Shown here: piece by piece, positions 1 through 10,913 of the stretch | Numbering within the stretch: position 1 is the stretch's first letter | Layout of the letters: each line of letters opens with the position of its first letter | Source: Sepiola atlantica | Taxonomy: Eukaryota > Mollusca > Cephalopoda > Sepiida > Sepiolidae | Length of the DNA stretch: 64,000 bases | Direction: 5' to 3' | NCBI GenBank assembly: GCA_963556195.1 | Contig: OY744529.1 | Location: 55,281,483-55,345,482, forward strand | Notes under the pieces: model-generated | Told to the model about the DNA's origin: nothing | Seen by the model: the letters and a program-made list of their open reading frames with translations, nothing else | The model's database searches: none | Made by a program: the position numbers and the translations under genes

Positions 1-147
1 AAATAATATCATAAATAAATTTACTAATGGATATATACTGAATCAGCAACTGTTCAATATGTTAGATAGAACAGTGAACCACTTGGTAAGTTTTACCTGC
101 TTAATCTGTCGTTGCTCATTACCCTAAATACAGCAGCTTTGTGTAAA

Positions 148-618
148 TTAGGTCTATCCTACTTTTAACTAGAATCATCTCAATCACCACACTCATAACC
201 ATATGTTTGTTTTTGCTTCATTGAACAGGTTGTAAACTTTCGTTCATTTTATTTGTTTCGGAACATTACCCAGACACTTAACCAATAAATGAAGATCGTA
301 CCGGTCTAAGGGTTGTAGCATTCATTGGAACAAATACTAAACTTTGAATTATTTACTTGCAAAAAATATTTAAAAATTACATTCAAAATAGATTAGGCAC
401 AAGACCATCAAAAGTGTTAGCAAATGTGTGTCTTGGTCATCATTGGTCTAAAGTAATAAAATGTCTATCCTACTATTAACTAGAATGATCTCAGTCACCA
501 CAATACCACATTTACTCAAACACAAATTAGGCACAAGGTCATCAAAAGTTTGGGGAATTGGGTGTCGTTAGTCATCCTTGGTCTAAAGTAATAAAAATGT
601 CTAACCTACTATTAACTG
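148..618. repeat. Dispersed repeat, several partial copies
   Basis: Three partial copies of one repeat lie here. They share GTCTATCCTACT, a block around CTCAGTCACCA, AGGCACAAGG and GGTCTAAAGTAATAAAA, seen near 151-228, 437-510 and 530-618. More copies follow at 1411-1503 and 2119-2500. The family is not recognised, no coding potential is seen, and the unit edges are unclear. Confidence 0.6.
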
Positions 619-1410
619 AATAATGGCCCCATGGGAGTGGACGTGTCTGTTGGAGATCGGGTTTGACTTGCGCGATTTTTAGCGGAGTCACCTCGTGCAA
701 CTTTGGTACAATGTTTCTCACGGTCGCGGTGACGAGACCTTAAGTTCAAAGGTTAGGTCACATCTGCGTGTTGATCACGAGATTTCGTGACGTCACAATT
801 TTCCCGGGTGGAAAACTAAGTTGAAATAAAGAGTTCTTGACTGGAATCCAACGAGAGAACACGCTTTAGCCATGTAGCGATTACAAGCTAGGAGATTTCG
901 GATCCCCCGAAGTAGAGCCAGACGAAGTAGCTAAGTAGTTAGAAAAATAACTAGCGTAAGCCTCTCTCTCTGCTACAACGTACTTGCCCAGTATCGACAA
1001 GCAGTATAGTAAATAAATGGCTCTAAATTTAAAAGAAGAAGCCTTGTTATATTTTATTGTGCGTCTGGGATTTGATTTCAGCCTACAAAGAAATACGAGC
1101 GAAGTTGACGCTCGACAAAATGGCAGATGATAGCAGTCGCGACACAAAGCAAGCGACGACAATGGCGGTGAAGAGGAGGGACGCACTGTTAGTACAAATA
1201 GTGTCCATACAATGGCGAGGCAATGATAGTGAAGAATAAGCCACGGTTAGTACGAATAGTTTCCCTGCAGCTGGGAAATGCGAATCGAGAAACGACATAT
1301 CGTCCCATTAGTAGCGATGCCGTTCGTTCTGGATCAACAGGGAACAGTTCTACGACGACCAGAGATTCCGACATTCTACGAACGTATCATCAACCTGTTA
1401 ATGTAACAAG
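619..1410. other. Unclassified insert between copies of the dispersed repeat
   Basis: The dispersed repeat breaks off at about 618 and resumes near 1411 with AGTCACCACAATACC, so this roughly 790-bp GC-richer segment looks inserted. It contains a possible polyadenylation signal (AATAAA near 1013) and a short open frame starting at 1121 (MADDSSRDTK...). An LTR followed by a gag start is possible, but I see no second LTR, primer-binding site or recognisable domain. Confidence 0.25.
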
Positions 1411-1503
1411 TCACCACAATACCACATTTACTCAAACACAAATTAGCACAAGGTCATCAAAAGTGTGAGAATTTGGGTGTCGTTGGTCATCATCGGTCAA
1501 AAG

Positions 1504-2118
1504 CAGGGGTGGGCAACCTCTGTCCCGCGGGCCGCACCTGGCCCACGAAAGCTTAGCGTCCGCCCCGCCACCCTGCTATGCTTTATTATTTCAATCCGAC
1601 CCGCGGACCTCCCAGTAAAACTCATATCATTTTGTGACATACATGTAAAAGTAGGTTTCGATTAAGATTTACAGTGGGATGAAAATGTATAAATATCAGT
1701 GAGCGATGTTGCATGTATATTTCGTTTTTCTTTAACAATTAATTTCAAATCTTTGCCCTGAGATAAAAATAGAAATAGAAAAAGAGAAAGAGAAAGGCAA
1801 AGAGGAAACGAGAGACGAGAAAAGGGTATAACACAGAGCACCTATGTGAGGTGTGTCAAAACGAATGCTGGATCAACTTGCTACTTCCCCCGTCATTATT
1901 TTTTATGATTCCAAAATGGCTCTTCGTCGGCGCCTTTTATAACATTACATACAGAAGTCTCCTAAGAAAAAATATCAGATTTGTAGAGTGTTCAATGCAA
2001 TTTTTCTACAATGTATTCATGTAAACAAAATATAGTAATTTTGAGATTTCGTTTTTCACTCCGGCCCGCTTCCAAAAGTCTCATCTGGCTCTCACTCTGA
2101 AAAGGTTGCCCGCCCCTG
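1504..2118. mobile_element. Non-autonomous hAT element
   Basis: The left end reads CAGGGGTGGGCAACCT and the right end reads the inverse with one mismatch (AGGTTGCCCGCCCCTG). The element is flanked by an 8-bp near-duplication, GTCAAAAG at 1496-1503 and GTCTAAAG at 2119-2126. The 8-bp target duplication and the CAGGG...CCCTG ends are typical of hAT transposons. At 615 bp it has no transposase. The interrupted target is a copy of the dispersed repeat, whose intact copies (near 448 and 577) carry GGTCTAAAGTAA, which confirms the insertion point. Confidence 0.85.
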
Positions 2119-2504
2119 GTCTAAAGTAATAAAAATGTCTATCCTACTCTTAACTAGAATGATCTCAGTCACCATAATACCGCATTTACTCATAACCATA
2201 TATTTGTTTTTAATTAGCGAACAGAATTTAGGACACTGTTGGGGCGCCTCAGACAATTAGCAAAAAGTTAACCTTTTTTCAAAGGGTGAGAAGACAAAGC
2301 CTGGGAGGATGAACCTCTTAAAACTGCACAGGACAAACCCTAAGACTGGCAGAATCAAGGCTCAAAGGACAAAATGGTACCGGTCTAAGTGTTGTAGCAT
2401 CCATAAGAACAGATACTACACTTTGAATTATTTATTTGCAGAAAATTATAAAAAATTACATTCAAAACAAATTAGGCACAAGACTATCAAGGTTTTTTTC
2501 AGCT
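2119..2504. repeat. Dispersed repeat, right part of the split copy and a further copy
   Basis: The copy interrupted by the hAT element resumes at 2119 with GTCTAAAGTAATAAAAATG and continues to about 2225. Around 2385-2490 the sequence again resembles 305-415 (GTTGTAGCATCC, ACTTTGAATTATTTA, AAATTACATTCAAAA). The short open frame at 2309-2521 lies over repeat copies and has no recognisable homology. Confidence 0.5.
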
Positions 2505-2862
2505 TACATACACAGACATGAATGAAGTAAATAGACACCCTTACTATCATTAATAATAAAGACTGCTGTCAGAGAGTCCTGAATTACCTAGGTTGTTTCA
2601 TTTAACATACACATACATGAATGATATAAATAGACACCCTTATTATCATTAATAATAAAGACTGCTGTCAGGGAGTCCTGGTCGACCTAGGTTGTTTCAT
2701 TTAACATACACATACATGAATGATATAAATAGACACCCTTATTATCATTAATAATAAAGACTGCTGTCAGGGAGTCCTGGTCGACCTAGGTTGTTTCATT
2801 TAACATACACATACATGAATGAAGTAAATAGACACCATTATTTTCATTAATAATGAAGACTG
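2505..2862. repeat. 99-bp tandem repeat, block 1
   Basis: The motif GACTGCTGTCAG recurs at about 2561, 2660 and 2759, a 99-bp period. The unit also carries CCTAGGTTGTTTCATTTAACA and ATAAATAGACACCCTTATTA-type sequence. About three and a half copies are present, and copies two and three are nearly identical. The same unit returns at 3557-4034. Confidence 0.9.
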
Positions 2863-3029
2863 ATTATAATGAAGAGGTTCAAAAAGGAAAAGAAAAAGAA
2901 GTAAGAATTGGCCTTCTTTAATTTTAAAAGTCCTAGATAGAGCAAGTGTGTTTAGACGCAGCATTGCCCGGGATTAAAAAGCTGATGTTCAGGAATTAGT
3001 GAGCGATGTTGCATGTCGGAGGTTTTGGA
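2863..3029. other. Unassigned spacer
   Basis: AT-rich spacer between the 99-bp repeat and a degenerate minisatellite. The phrase AGTGAGCGATGTTGCATGT also occurs near 1698, inside the hAT element, so part of it may be repeat-derived. Confidence 0.4.
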
Positions 3030-3345
3030 AACAGTCAAAGCTGGAAGTTCGGTTAACGGTCAAAGCCGAAGGTTCAGGAAAGAGTCAGCCTGCGATTCAG
3101 GAAAGAGTCAGAGCCTGAGCCAGAGCTGAGATTCTGGAATGATTCATAGCCTGCATTTCAGGAAGGACTCAGAACCTGAGGTTCTGGGAAACATCTAGAG
3201 CCTGAAGTTTGTGAAGGAGTCAGAGCTTGATGTTCGTGAAGGAGTCAGAACCTGAAGTTCAGACAGAAGTCAGAGTCTGCAGTTGGGGTAGGAGTCAGAG
3301 CCGGAGTTTCAGGAAGGAATCAGAGCCTCGAGTTCAACACTGATG
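3030..3345. repeat. Degenerate ~30-bp minisatellite
   Basis: About ten diverged copies of a unit of roughly 28-32 bp built on TTCAGGAAGGAGTCAGAGCC. The sequence is GC-richer than its surroundings. No gene is supported. Confidence 0.75.
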
Positions 3346-3408
3346 GTATGTTACAGAGTCCGAGTTGCATGTTACGGTACGGAGTTCGACTTGCATGGGA
3401 TGGGAAGG

Positions 3409-3556
3409 AGTCCCCATTGTTAGCACTAATATTTATATTCATATAAAATAACGTCTCAATCGGTGAATTTAAAGAAAGAAGAAATTATGCGTCCTTATTT
3501 TTAGCACTAATATTTTTATTAATTAAAAATAATGTCTTAATCAGTGAATATAAAGT
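3409..3556. repeat. ~80-bp tandem repeat, block 1
   Basis: Two copies of a unit containing TTAGCACTAATATTT, AAATAACGTCTCAATC and GTGAATTTAAAG. The marker GTCTCAATC/GTCTTAATC lies at about 3454 and 3532. The same unit forms a second block at 4128-4405 after an intervening block of 99-bp repeats. Confidence 0.8.
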
Positions 3557-4034
3557 GCCCTGATCGACCTAGGTTATTTCATCTAACATACACAGACATG
3601 AATGAAGTAAATAGACACCATTATTATCATTAAAAATGAAGACTGCTGTAAGAGGGTCCTGATCGACCTATGTTATTTCATCTAACATACACATATATGA
3701 AAGAATAAAACAGACACCCTTATTATCATTACTAATTAATACTGCTGTCAGAGGGTCCTGATCGACCTAGGTTATTTCATATAACATACACAGACATGAA
3801 AAAAGTAAATAGACACCTTTATTAACATTAATAATTAAGACTGCTATCAGAGGGTCTTGATCGGCCTAGGTTATTTCATTTAATAAACACAGACATGAAA
3901 GAAGTAAATAGACACGCTTATTATAATTAATAATTAAGACTGCTGTCAGAGGGTCCTGAACCACCTAGGTTATTTCAGCTAACATACCCAAACCTGAAAG
4001 AAGTAAATAGACACCATTATTATCATTAATAATG
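3557..4034. repeat. 99-bp tandem repeat, block 2
   Basis: GACTGCTGT-type motifs lie at about 3641, 3740, 3839 and 3938, exactly 99 bp apart. The units are the same family as 2505-2862 but carry GATCGACCTAGGTTATTTCA, so this block has its own consensus. Confidence 0.9.
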
Positions 4035-4127
4035 CAAACAGATATGGTACTTTAAATAGAAATATGTTACATTTTTGCTCCGGAGAATGGGGAGAGGTGG
4101 TGCAGACGTTATTGGAGGCGGTAGATA

Positions 4128-4405
4128 GTGAAGTTTCAGGAAGAAATAATTATACCCTGCCATTGTTTTCATTAATATTAATATCCATATAAAATAACGT
4201 CTCAATCAGTGAAGTTAAAGGAAGAAATACTTATGCCCGCCATTGTTTCCACTAATATTTATATATTCATATAAAATAACGTCTCAATCAGTGAAGTTAC
4301 AAGTATAAATAATTATGCTCCGCCATTGTTTTCACTAATATTTGTATTAATATTAAATAACATCTCAATCAGTGAAGTTAAAGGAAGAAATAATTATGCT
4401 CTTAG
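4128..4405. repeat. ~80-85-bp tandem repeat, block 2
   Basis: Three to four copies of the unit seen at 3409-3556, with GTCTCAATCAGTGAAGTTA at about 4199, 4284 and 4363. Sequence CATTGTTTTCACTAATATT recurs in each. It runs straight into the U2-like fragments that follow. Confidence 0.85.
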
Positions 4406-4420
4406 CTAGTATTATGGTGA

Positions 4421-4695
4421 ACGAACATATACTACACTGGCCCCCTGACAGGATAATATAATGATGAACGAACACTACTTCCCTCCACCCAAAAAGGAGG
4501 AAGTCATTCTTGCGTGGACTGTCTTATGAGAACAGAACCGATACTACACCATCCCCTTAAATAATATTCTGACTAAATCGAGTCTTGGGTGTTTTTTTTT
4601 TTAATTCTGAGAGGCCCCCCCCCCCTAAACACCCTAAAACGGTGGAAGTAATTCATGGGAAAACAGTCTTATGACAACAGAACCGATACTACACT
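4421..4695 (-). repeat. U2-snRNA-like repeat fragments, reverse orientation
   Basis: Read on the minus strand, GTGTAGTATCGGTTCTGTT occurs at about 4530-4548, and a second near-identical copy lies at 4676-4694. This matches the U2 snRNA branch-point recognition region (AGTGTAGTATCTGTTC) apart from a change in the CTGTTC part. Block GAACGAACATATACTACACT (4419-4438) and the AAGGAGG(A/G)AGT block match the sequence flanking the 65-bp satellite at 62026-62165, so these are members of one family. No intact U2 structure is visible. Confidence 0.6.
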
Positions 4696-4774
4696 ACACT
4701 ATTAAAAAATATTCCAATTTAATCAATTTTTTTTTTAATTTAAAAATACCTAGTCACAAACAATATTTTTTATG

Positions 4775-4850
4775 GTTCCGTAGCATTTTGGCTAAGATCA
4801 AAGTGTAATATCTGTTCTCGACATCCCAGCGATATTTGACACTTTATTAA
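4775..4850 (+). repeat. U2-snRNA-like 5' fragment, forward
   Basis: From about 4785 the sequence reads CATTTTGGCTAAGATCAAAG and then GTGTAATATCTGTTCTC, closely matching the 5' part of U2 snRNA (stem I 3' arm through the branch-point region). The U2 GTAGTA is changed to GTAATA. Similarity fades after about 4815. No Sm site or 3' stem-loops are seen, so this is a truncated pseudogene or a retroposed fragment. Confidence 0.65.
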
Positions 4851-5364
4851 AGCCGGAAGTAAATTATCTCCCTTGGAAATGAAATTCTAAATAAATTTAT
4901 AAACGCTATCATTTTTTTAATAAAATATCTTATTTTATTTATAATTATAATAATAGTACTATCGATAAAACGATTGCGTATGTAAAAGAAAATGTGACAA
5001 TACAAAGTAGAATGGTATATTACAGAATATTAATTCATTAAAAACGTAAAAATAAATAAATATGCAAATGAGCGAAATCGAGATTCGTTTGAGTTAGTTG
5101 GAGATGCCTATATATAGGGTATTTCAATAGCTTCAGATATCATTAGACTTAAATAATCGTAACGTGTTTTGATGTTAATATAGTTACGATAGATGGAAAA
5201 AAACTTTTGCATGCATTCATTTAAATTTACTAATTATTTTTTGATAGTTCTAGAAACTGATATTTATCCATGAACGGCATTTAAAATACGTTTCTTCTTT
5301 TACATTGCAAAGTTAATATGAAAATACTAAAAAGCGTTTTTTTCATGCGCAGATATGTTATCTA

Positions 5365-5371
<7 letters not shown>
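4851..5371. other. AT-rich DNA, nothing recognised
   Basis: No open frame of note, repeat unit or RNA motif is seen. Confidence 0.5.

Positions 5372-5432
<61 letters not shown>
5372..5432. repeat. (AC)n-(AT)n microsatellite
   Basis: About 19 AC dinucleotides are followed directly by about 12 AT dinucleotides. Confidence 0.97.
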
Positions 5433-5635
5433 TAATTTTATGTACATATAAAATTAATAAAAAAATATATATTAATGAAAAATACGTCCTATAATGTTAA
5501 TGGCGACTAATAATGCAATTTTTTGCATCTTAATCACTTAGGAAGTGAGACAATCGAAATAATAGTAAGCAAAAACACAACGAACCTTGCAATCACCGAT
5601 AAAATAATTACATAAAATACAATATCTATATATCT

Positions 5636-6001
<366 letters not shown>

Positions 6002-6118
6002 TAGGGATTATATTGTTACTATTCCTAGATGTTAATCCAATGAAACTCTAGTGTTTATAAAATAGTGCTCAAAACAGGTAGTGCTGAATTATCGTATACA
6101 TTCCTTTATTTATATAAA

Positions 6119-6240
6119 CATTGTTGGCTATATACATGCATACATGTTTCAGCTGCGATTTCGTTAGTTACAGTCTGAGAAAGCTGGATTTCTAACGAAA
6201 TCGCAGCGGAAACATGTATGCACATATGTAGCGAACAATG
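6119..6240. repeat. Foldback repeat with ~49-bp arms
   Basis: The left arm (6119-6167) and right arm (6192-6240) are inverted copies with few mismatches, sharing GCGATTTCGTTAG and CATACATGTTTC. The loop is 24 bp. A (TA)n tract follows at 6263-6291. It could be a short foldback element or a template-switch inverted duplication. Confidence 0.85.
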
Positions 6241-6258
6241 CTTGTATACATAAAAACA

Positions 6259-6295
<37 letters not shown>

Positions 6296-6319
6296 ATCCA
6301 CAGACACTGTATCATAGCT

Positions 6320-6425
6320 CTTCAGTGCAGCTAGACAAGCAAACCCCATCAAGCCGGGATCGAACCATCGATCATTTAGTTGATAGTCGGTGACTCTAAC
6401 CACTTGATTGCAGGATGGGCACTGT
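6320..6425 (-). repeat. tRNA-derived SINE
   Basis: On the minus strand the sequence has a Pol III A-box-like TGGTTAGAGTC and, about 40 bp later, a B-box-like GGTTCGATCCC, the spacing of a tRNA promoter. The body does not fold into a complete cloverleaf with paired acceptor ends, so it is a SINE head and not a functional tRNA gene. Confidence 0.7.
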
Positions 6426-6836
6426 AGGAAAGTGACATCTCGATGGTTTATATTGTCAACTACTAGGAAGTGCCTTACTTGTTCATTTACAAAAAGATTT
6501 GCTTTGCAGACGCACACACACATATATACATATATAAATATATATTACATATTTTAATGAAATATATCAAATATATTAAAATATATTTTCTGTTGTTAAT
6601 ATTCGCATATTTTCTTTCCTTTTAGACGCAACCACATTCTATTAAAAAGAGTTTCGTTTTTATTTTATGTATTCACATTTCTATTTTTATTATAACACTG
6701 TTCCATATTTGTTCCGGATGTGGTTAATACTTTATTCATTAAAATGAATCCATCTTAACAATACACACACAAAATTATGAATGCATAATGCGATCAAGAC
6801 ATGAGATGTAGTCATTTCTATCGGAAAAGAACTCAA

Positions 6837-6839
<3 letters not shown>
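6426..6839. other. AT-rich DNA, nothing recognised
   Basis: A short CA/TA stretch lies near 6510-6530. No coding or RNA signal is seen. Confidence 0.5.

Positions 6840-6911
<72 letters not shown>
6840..6911. repeat. (TA)n microsatellite
   Basis: An uninterrupted run of about 36 TA dinucleotides. Confidence 0.98.
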
Positions 6912-6913
<2 letters not shown>

Positions 6914-7620
6914 TAATTCTACGCTTCGATATTTAGCTCCCCACGCTAATACTGCAACGATAACTGTACATACGACTGAGACACCTACGCATGATAATAG
7001 GAAACTGTCAATTGTATGGTTGTGGCAGCTCTAAGAAGCCGATTTCCTTCATAGACGGACACTGATTTTTTTGTCTCGTAACAGCTGGACCTTTGTTGTG
7101 TGGATAATACATATAGCAATAGTAGTCGTGGTAGTAGCATTAGAGTTGATTTATTTCTTCTTTTTCGAAAAAAGATATTAATAACGACAGCACAATATCT
7201 GTGTTTGTTTTAACCATTTTTTATGTCGTTTAAAATTGCTTTTAGCCTCTTTATAGTAATATTGGGTATTTACCTGCCCCGTCCCATGTAAGGCTGAAAA
7301 ACATGTCTGTTCTGGTCGTCAAATAAAAGGCAAGATCAGAGTAACTTATTTGCAACGTTTCACTCTAGACTTCCAGTGACGCCACTTCCTTCGAACACCA
7401 TAACTTAATTTCTAGTAAAAATTTTCTCTCTTTAGGTAATCAAATGTTGACATTGTTTCGTTTATTTTACTAACACATCAACATACCAGATTACTACACT
7501 CCATACTAGACTATCGATCATCGATGAAGGGAATGGAAATGGCATTATCGGCTGCTGACAGCGCTCTATTCTTTTGCGAAGATTTATGTATTATTAAGTT
7601 GTAGCGATTAATCTCTTCTA
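6912..7620. other. Unassigned DNA up to the hAT insertion site
   Basis: No supported gene. The last eight bases (CTCTTCTA) are the left copy of the hAT target duplication. Confidence 0.5.
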
Positions 7621-8933
7621 CACTGGCGTAGCTAGGGGGGGGGGGCGAGGGGGGCGGGCCGCCCCGGGCGGCACACCTGAAGGGGGCGGTTTTGAGAGGG
7701 TAAAAATAGAAAGTAGAGAAAAAAATTAAAAAAAACAAAAGTTAACAAAAAATATGAAATTTTATACTATAATTTTATATAATAATAAATTTAAATGAGA
7801 ACATTTGAAAACGTGAAAATGTTATGAAATGATAAAATCATTTTTATTTACTTTTTTGTCGTTGTTGTTAAAGTCCGAATTTTCGCCAAATAACATGGAT
7901 GTATCAAGGAGAGAATAGTCCGATGTAGTTTTCTTTTCTTTGTCTTCATAATGTTATTATTAAGAGGGGGAGCCCTCCGAAGAGAAAACACGTCTTGTAT
8001 CGGTGCTTTTTTAAATCCGTGTGTGTAATCGCTCGGTTTTCAGAAATTTGTTGTTGTTAATAACGTTTCAACTCTTTTAAAAATAGTTTTAATATATTTT
8101 AAACAAATATATTTATGAATGGCAAATAAGGCTATAAATTTATTTTTTGTGAGAGAACTGTCGCAAGGCACCAAGTCGGTTGAAAATTTACAAACAGATT
8201 TTTCGCGCCTTTTTTTCGGCAAAGTTATCAATGACTCTATCAAAATTCACTTCCTCGACAAGTTCCCTCTCTATTGAGAGGATTGCCAAGTCTGTAAGTC
8301 TTGTCTGGCTCATTGCTGATCTAAGGTAGTTTTTTATGAGCTTCAGTTTTGAGAAAGAGCGCTCACAGCTAGCAACGCTAATAGCTCTGGTGAGGAAATT
8401 TCTCAGCAAGATCACAATATTAGGGACGGAATCCCCAAGTTGATATCTTTGTATAAAGTTCAAAAGTTCAAGAGGTCCATCGATTTTGTCTTTTTCTGAA
8501 GCTTTTACAACATACTGTAACCTCTTCAAGATAAGTTACTCTTCTACCTATCTCGACAAGTTTTTAGTGGTTTTTACTCACTTAAAACGTGTAATCAGTT
8601 AGAAAAACATAGTGGCTATCGGTATATGCGAAAAATACAAATGAAATCCATTCAATATATGTTAGCGTGAGTCGTGACATAGTGTGACATATATTCGGTG
8701 AATTTCTAAGAGTATTTTCAATATGTATTTAGTTTTAAGTCAATTTCCCGAACTTGTCGCATTCTAAACGAAGTCTGGCGCCATTTTTTATTTTTTGACA
8801 GTTTTTCTTCGAATCTATGTGTATAATAAAACAAACCCGAAATTGTTAATTCGATTTACTTCTCTTACTTTTCATTTTAATAAATATTCGATTAATATTA
8901 CATGATTAATATTACATGATATATATACATCCA

Positions 8934-8990
<57 letters not shown>

Positions 8991-9562
8991 TATTTCATAC
9001 TTAAAGGGGAACTTTCATATAAATTTTTATCGAATAGGTGCGAAAAGAAAGTTGGATATTTGGGTGTATATACACCGACATCAAAGAGGAAATAACATTA
9101 GATGCGAAAGTTTGAATTCATTAATTTTATTACTGTCCAAACGTTTGTTTTTGTAGCATACTTTTTATAACTCCTTGTAAACTTTACAATTGCTAGCTGG
9201 GGGATCGGACAAAATCACCCCGGGCAACCCCCACCATCTACTTAAAACAAAAGGAAAACAGATAAAATCTCAAATGAATAAAAAATATTAAAAATCAGTT
9301 TTCATATTTTAATTTTAATTTAATTGAATTTAGGAAAATTAGATACCGTAGAACTAATTTTCGCAAGGTATGAAAATTAAGAATAATGTTAACTTAATAA
9401 TAATGGACCAGTTTTCCTACCTAGCAAAAAATTTTCCATGGACGAATTATCCATGGGCGAATTATCCATGGACGAATTTTCCGGGCACCCAAATGCCGGG
9501 GGGGGGGGCGGCGGCAAATTTTACTACCGCCCCGGGCGGCAAAAGGTCTAGCTACGCCACTG
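7621..9562 (-). mobile_element. hAT transposon, internally deleted
   Basis: The terminal inverted repeats are CACTGGCGTAGCTAG at the left and CAGTGGCGTAGCTAG when the right end is inverted, followed by GC-rich subterminal sequence (GCCGCCCCGGGCGGC-like) at both ends. The element is flanked by a perfect 8-bp duplication, CTCTTCTA, at 7613-7620 and 9563-9570. This is diagnostic for hAT. At 1942 bp it keeps only a C-terminal transposase fragment (8188-8529, minus strand) and includes a (TA)n tract at about 8936-8991. Confidence 0.93.
8188..8529 (-). pseudogene. hAT transposase, C-terminal dimerisation region
   Basis: The 113-residue open frame contains ASCERSFSKLKLIKNYLRS, followed by RLTDLAILSIERE. 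This is the hallmark of the C-terminal dimerisation region (the conserved S-x-ERSFS block) of hAT transposases, especially the ZMYM1-like group. The zinc-finger, DUF4371-like and catalytic parts are absent, and the element is too short to hold them. It lies on the minus strand inside the TIR-bounded element, so the loss is an internal deletion of the 5' coding part. It probably has no function. It is related to, but not the same as, the hAT copy at 22-27 kb (SFSKLKLIENRLRTSM). Confidence 0.88.
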
Positions 9563-9741
9563 CTCTTCTACCAATGTGCGGAACACACGAAGGTGGGGAG
9601 CATAGCTAGTTATGTATGATACACCGTGTAAATGCTTCTGTGTCATATATATTTTATATGAAATACACAAGTTTATATAGCTAAATATCTTTTAAATATC
9701 TATTGTTATATACATTATATATTATTTTATATCCATATTAT

Positions 9742-10795
9742 TATGGTGGTGCAAAAACAATGGCGTTTTATCACATATGTTATATTTATATATGTTTTCT
9801 GAATTAATTTATTGATAAATATAGCGTTGTCATAAGTCATTTGAAAGCGTGTTTTTCGCTCTATCGAATAGTGTTATTCGTTTTCATTTTTAATTTCTTC
9901 ATTCATTGTTTTTGCAGGCTTTCGACAGCATGGGCAAACTTGAAATCCGCACGATATTCTTGTTCAAGTTCAAACTAGGCCGAAAAGCTGCCGAGACAGC
10001 TCGTGACATCAATGATGCGTTTGGCCCAGGAATTTCAAGAAATTTCATAATGGTGCGAGAGCCTCGAATATGAAGACGTTTTGAGGTGTCTTCTACGCTC
10101 TTGCTGCGCAGCAGAAACTGCCTATTTCTCAAGCGAATTGTGACGTGTGATGAGAAGTGGACCCTCTATGAGAATCGGCGACGTTCGGCACAGTGGTTGG
10201 ATGCTGGCGAAGCTCCAAAACACTTCCCGAAGCCAAAATTGCACCAAAAAAGATTATGGTGACTGTTAGGTGGTCTGCGACCGGTCTCATCCATCACAGC
10301 TTCTTGAATCCGGTCGAAACGATAACGGCGGAGAAGTACTGCCAACAAATTGACGAAATGCACCAGAAGCTCCAACGTATGTGCCCGAGATTGGTCAATA
10401 TGCAGAGACTTATTCTCCTCCATGACAACGCTCGTCCGCATGTTGCACAACTGACCCTGCAGAAGCTGAACGAATTGGGCTACGAGACTCTGCCTCATCC
10501 GCCATATTCACCGGACCTCTCGCCCACCGATTATCACTTTTTTCCAGCATCTCGACAACTTCCTGCGCGAAAAATGCTTCAAAAGCCGAGATAATGCCGA
10601 ATCGGCCTTCAATGACTTCATCGCTTCCAGAACTCCGGATTTTTATGATAATGGAATAATTAAACTTGTTTCCCGTTGACAAAAATGTGTTGATTCTAAT
10701 GGTTCTTATTTTGATTAATAAAGTTTGGTATAAAAGAAGTTATGGTCTTTTGAAGTTTAACGTCAAAAAACGCCATTGTTTTGCACTAACCAATA
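9742..10795 (+). mobile_element. mariner (Tc1/mariner) transposon, ~1.05 kb
   Basis: The left end reads TGGTGGTGCAAAAACAATGG, and inverting the right end gives TGGTTAGTGCAAAACAATGG. TA dinucleotides flank both ends. Between them is a mariner transposase reading frame on the plus strand. Full-length mariners are about 1.3 kb, so roughly 250 bp are missing, consistent with the gap in the protein between the helix-turn-helix and catalytic parts. Confidence 0.9.
9930..10718 (+). pseudogene. mariner transposase pseudogene (DD34D)
   Basis: The frame opens at ATG 9930 with GKLEIRTIFLFKFKLGRKA, the N-terminal helix-turn-helix region. After about 48 residues it meets a TGA and the middle of the protein is missing. 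It resumes with VTCDEKWTLYENRRRSAQW (first catalytic D in CDEKW). A frameshift follows near 10255, then HDNARPH carries the second D and SPDLSPTDYHFF the third, with 34 residues between these two, as in DD34D mariners. A second frameshift near 10542 and a late in-frame TGA precede the C terminus (NGSYFD) and the stop at 10716-10718. A cut-and-paste transposase that is now inactive; best matched to the SETMAR-type mariner group. Confidence 0.92.
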
Positions 10796-10873
10796 TATTA
10801 TAAAAGAATATATTACACATATCTTTTTCACAGTATTTAATTAAACAGTGCTTAATAGATGCGTACAGATCAG

Positions 10874-10876
<3 letters not shown>

Positions 10877-10911
<35 letters not shown>
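10877..10911. repeat. (TA)n microsatellite
   Basis: About 17 TA dinucleotides, close to the mariner right end. Confidence 0.95.

Positions 10912-10913
<2 letters not shown>

Noticed and set aside
6320..6425. A functional tRNA gene on the minus strand
   Set aside because: A- and B-boxes are present but acceptor and anticodon stems do not pair properly; a SINE fits better.
7511..7738. 75-codon minus-strand frame across the hAT left end
   Set aside because: It spans the target-site duplication and the poly-G subterminal region, so it cannot be an ancestral gene.
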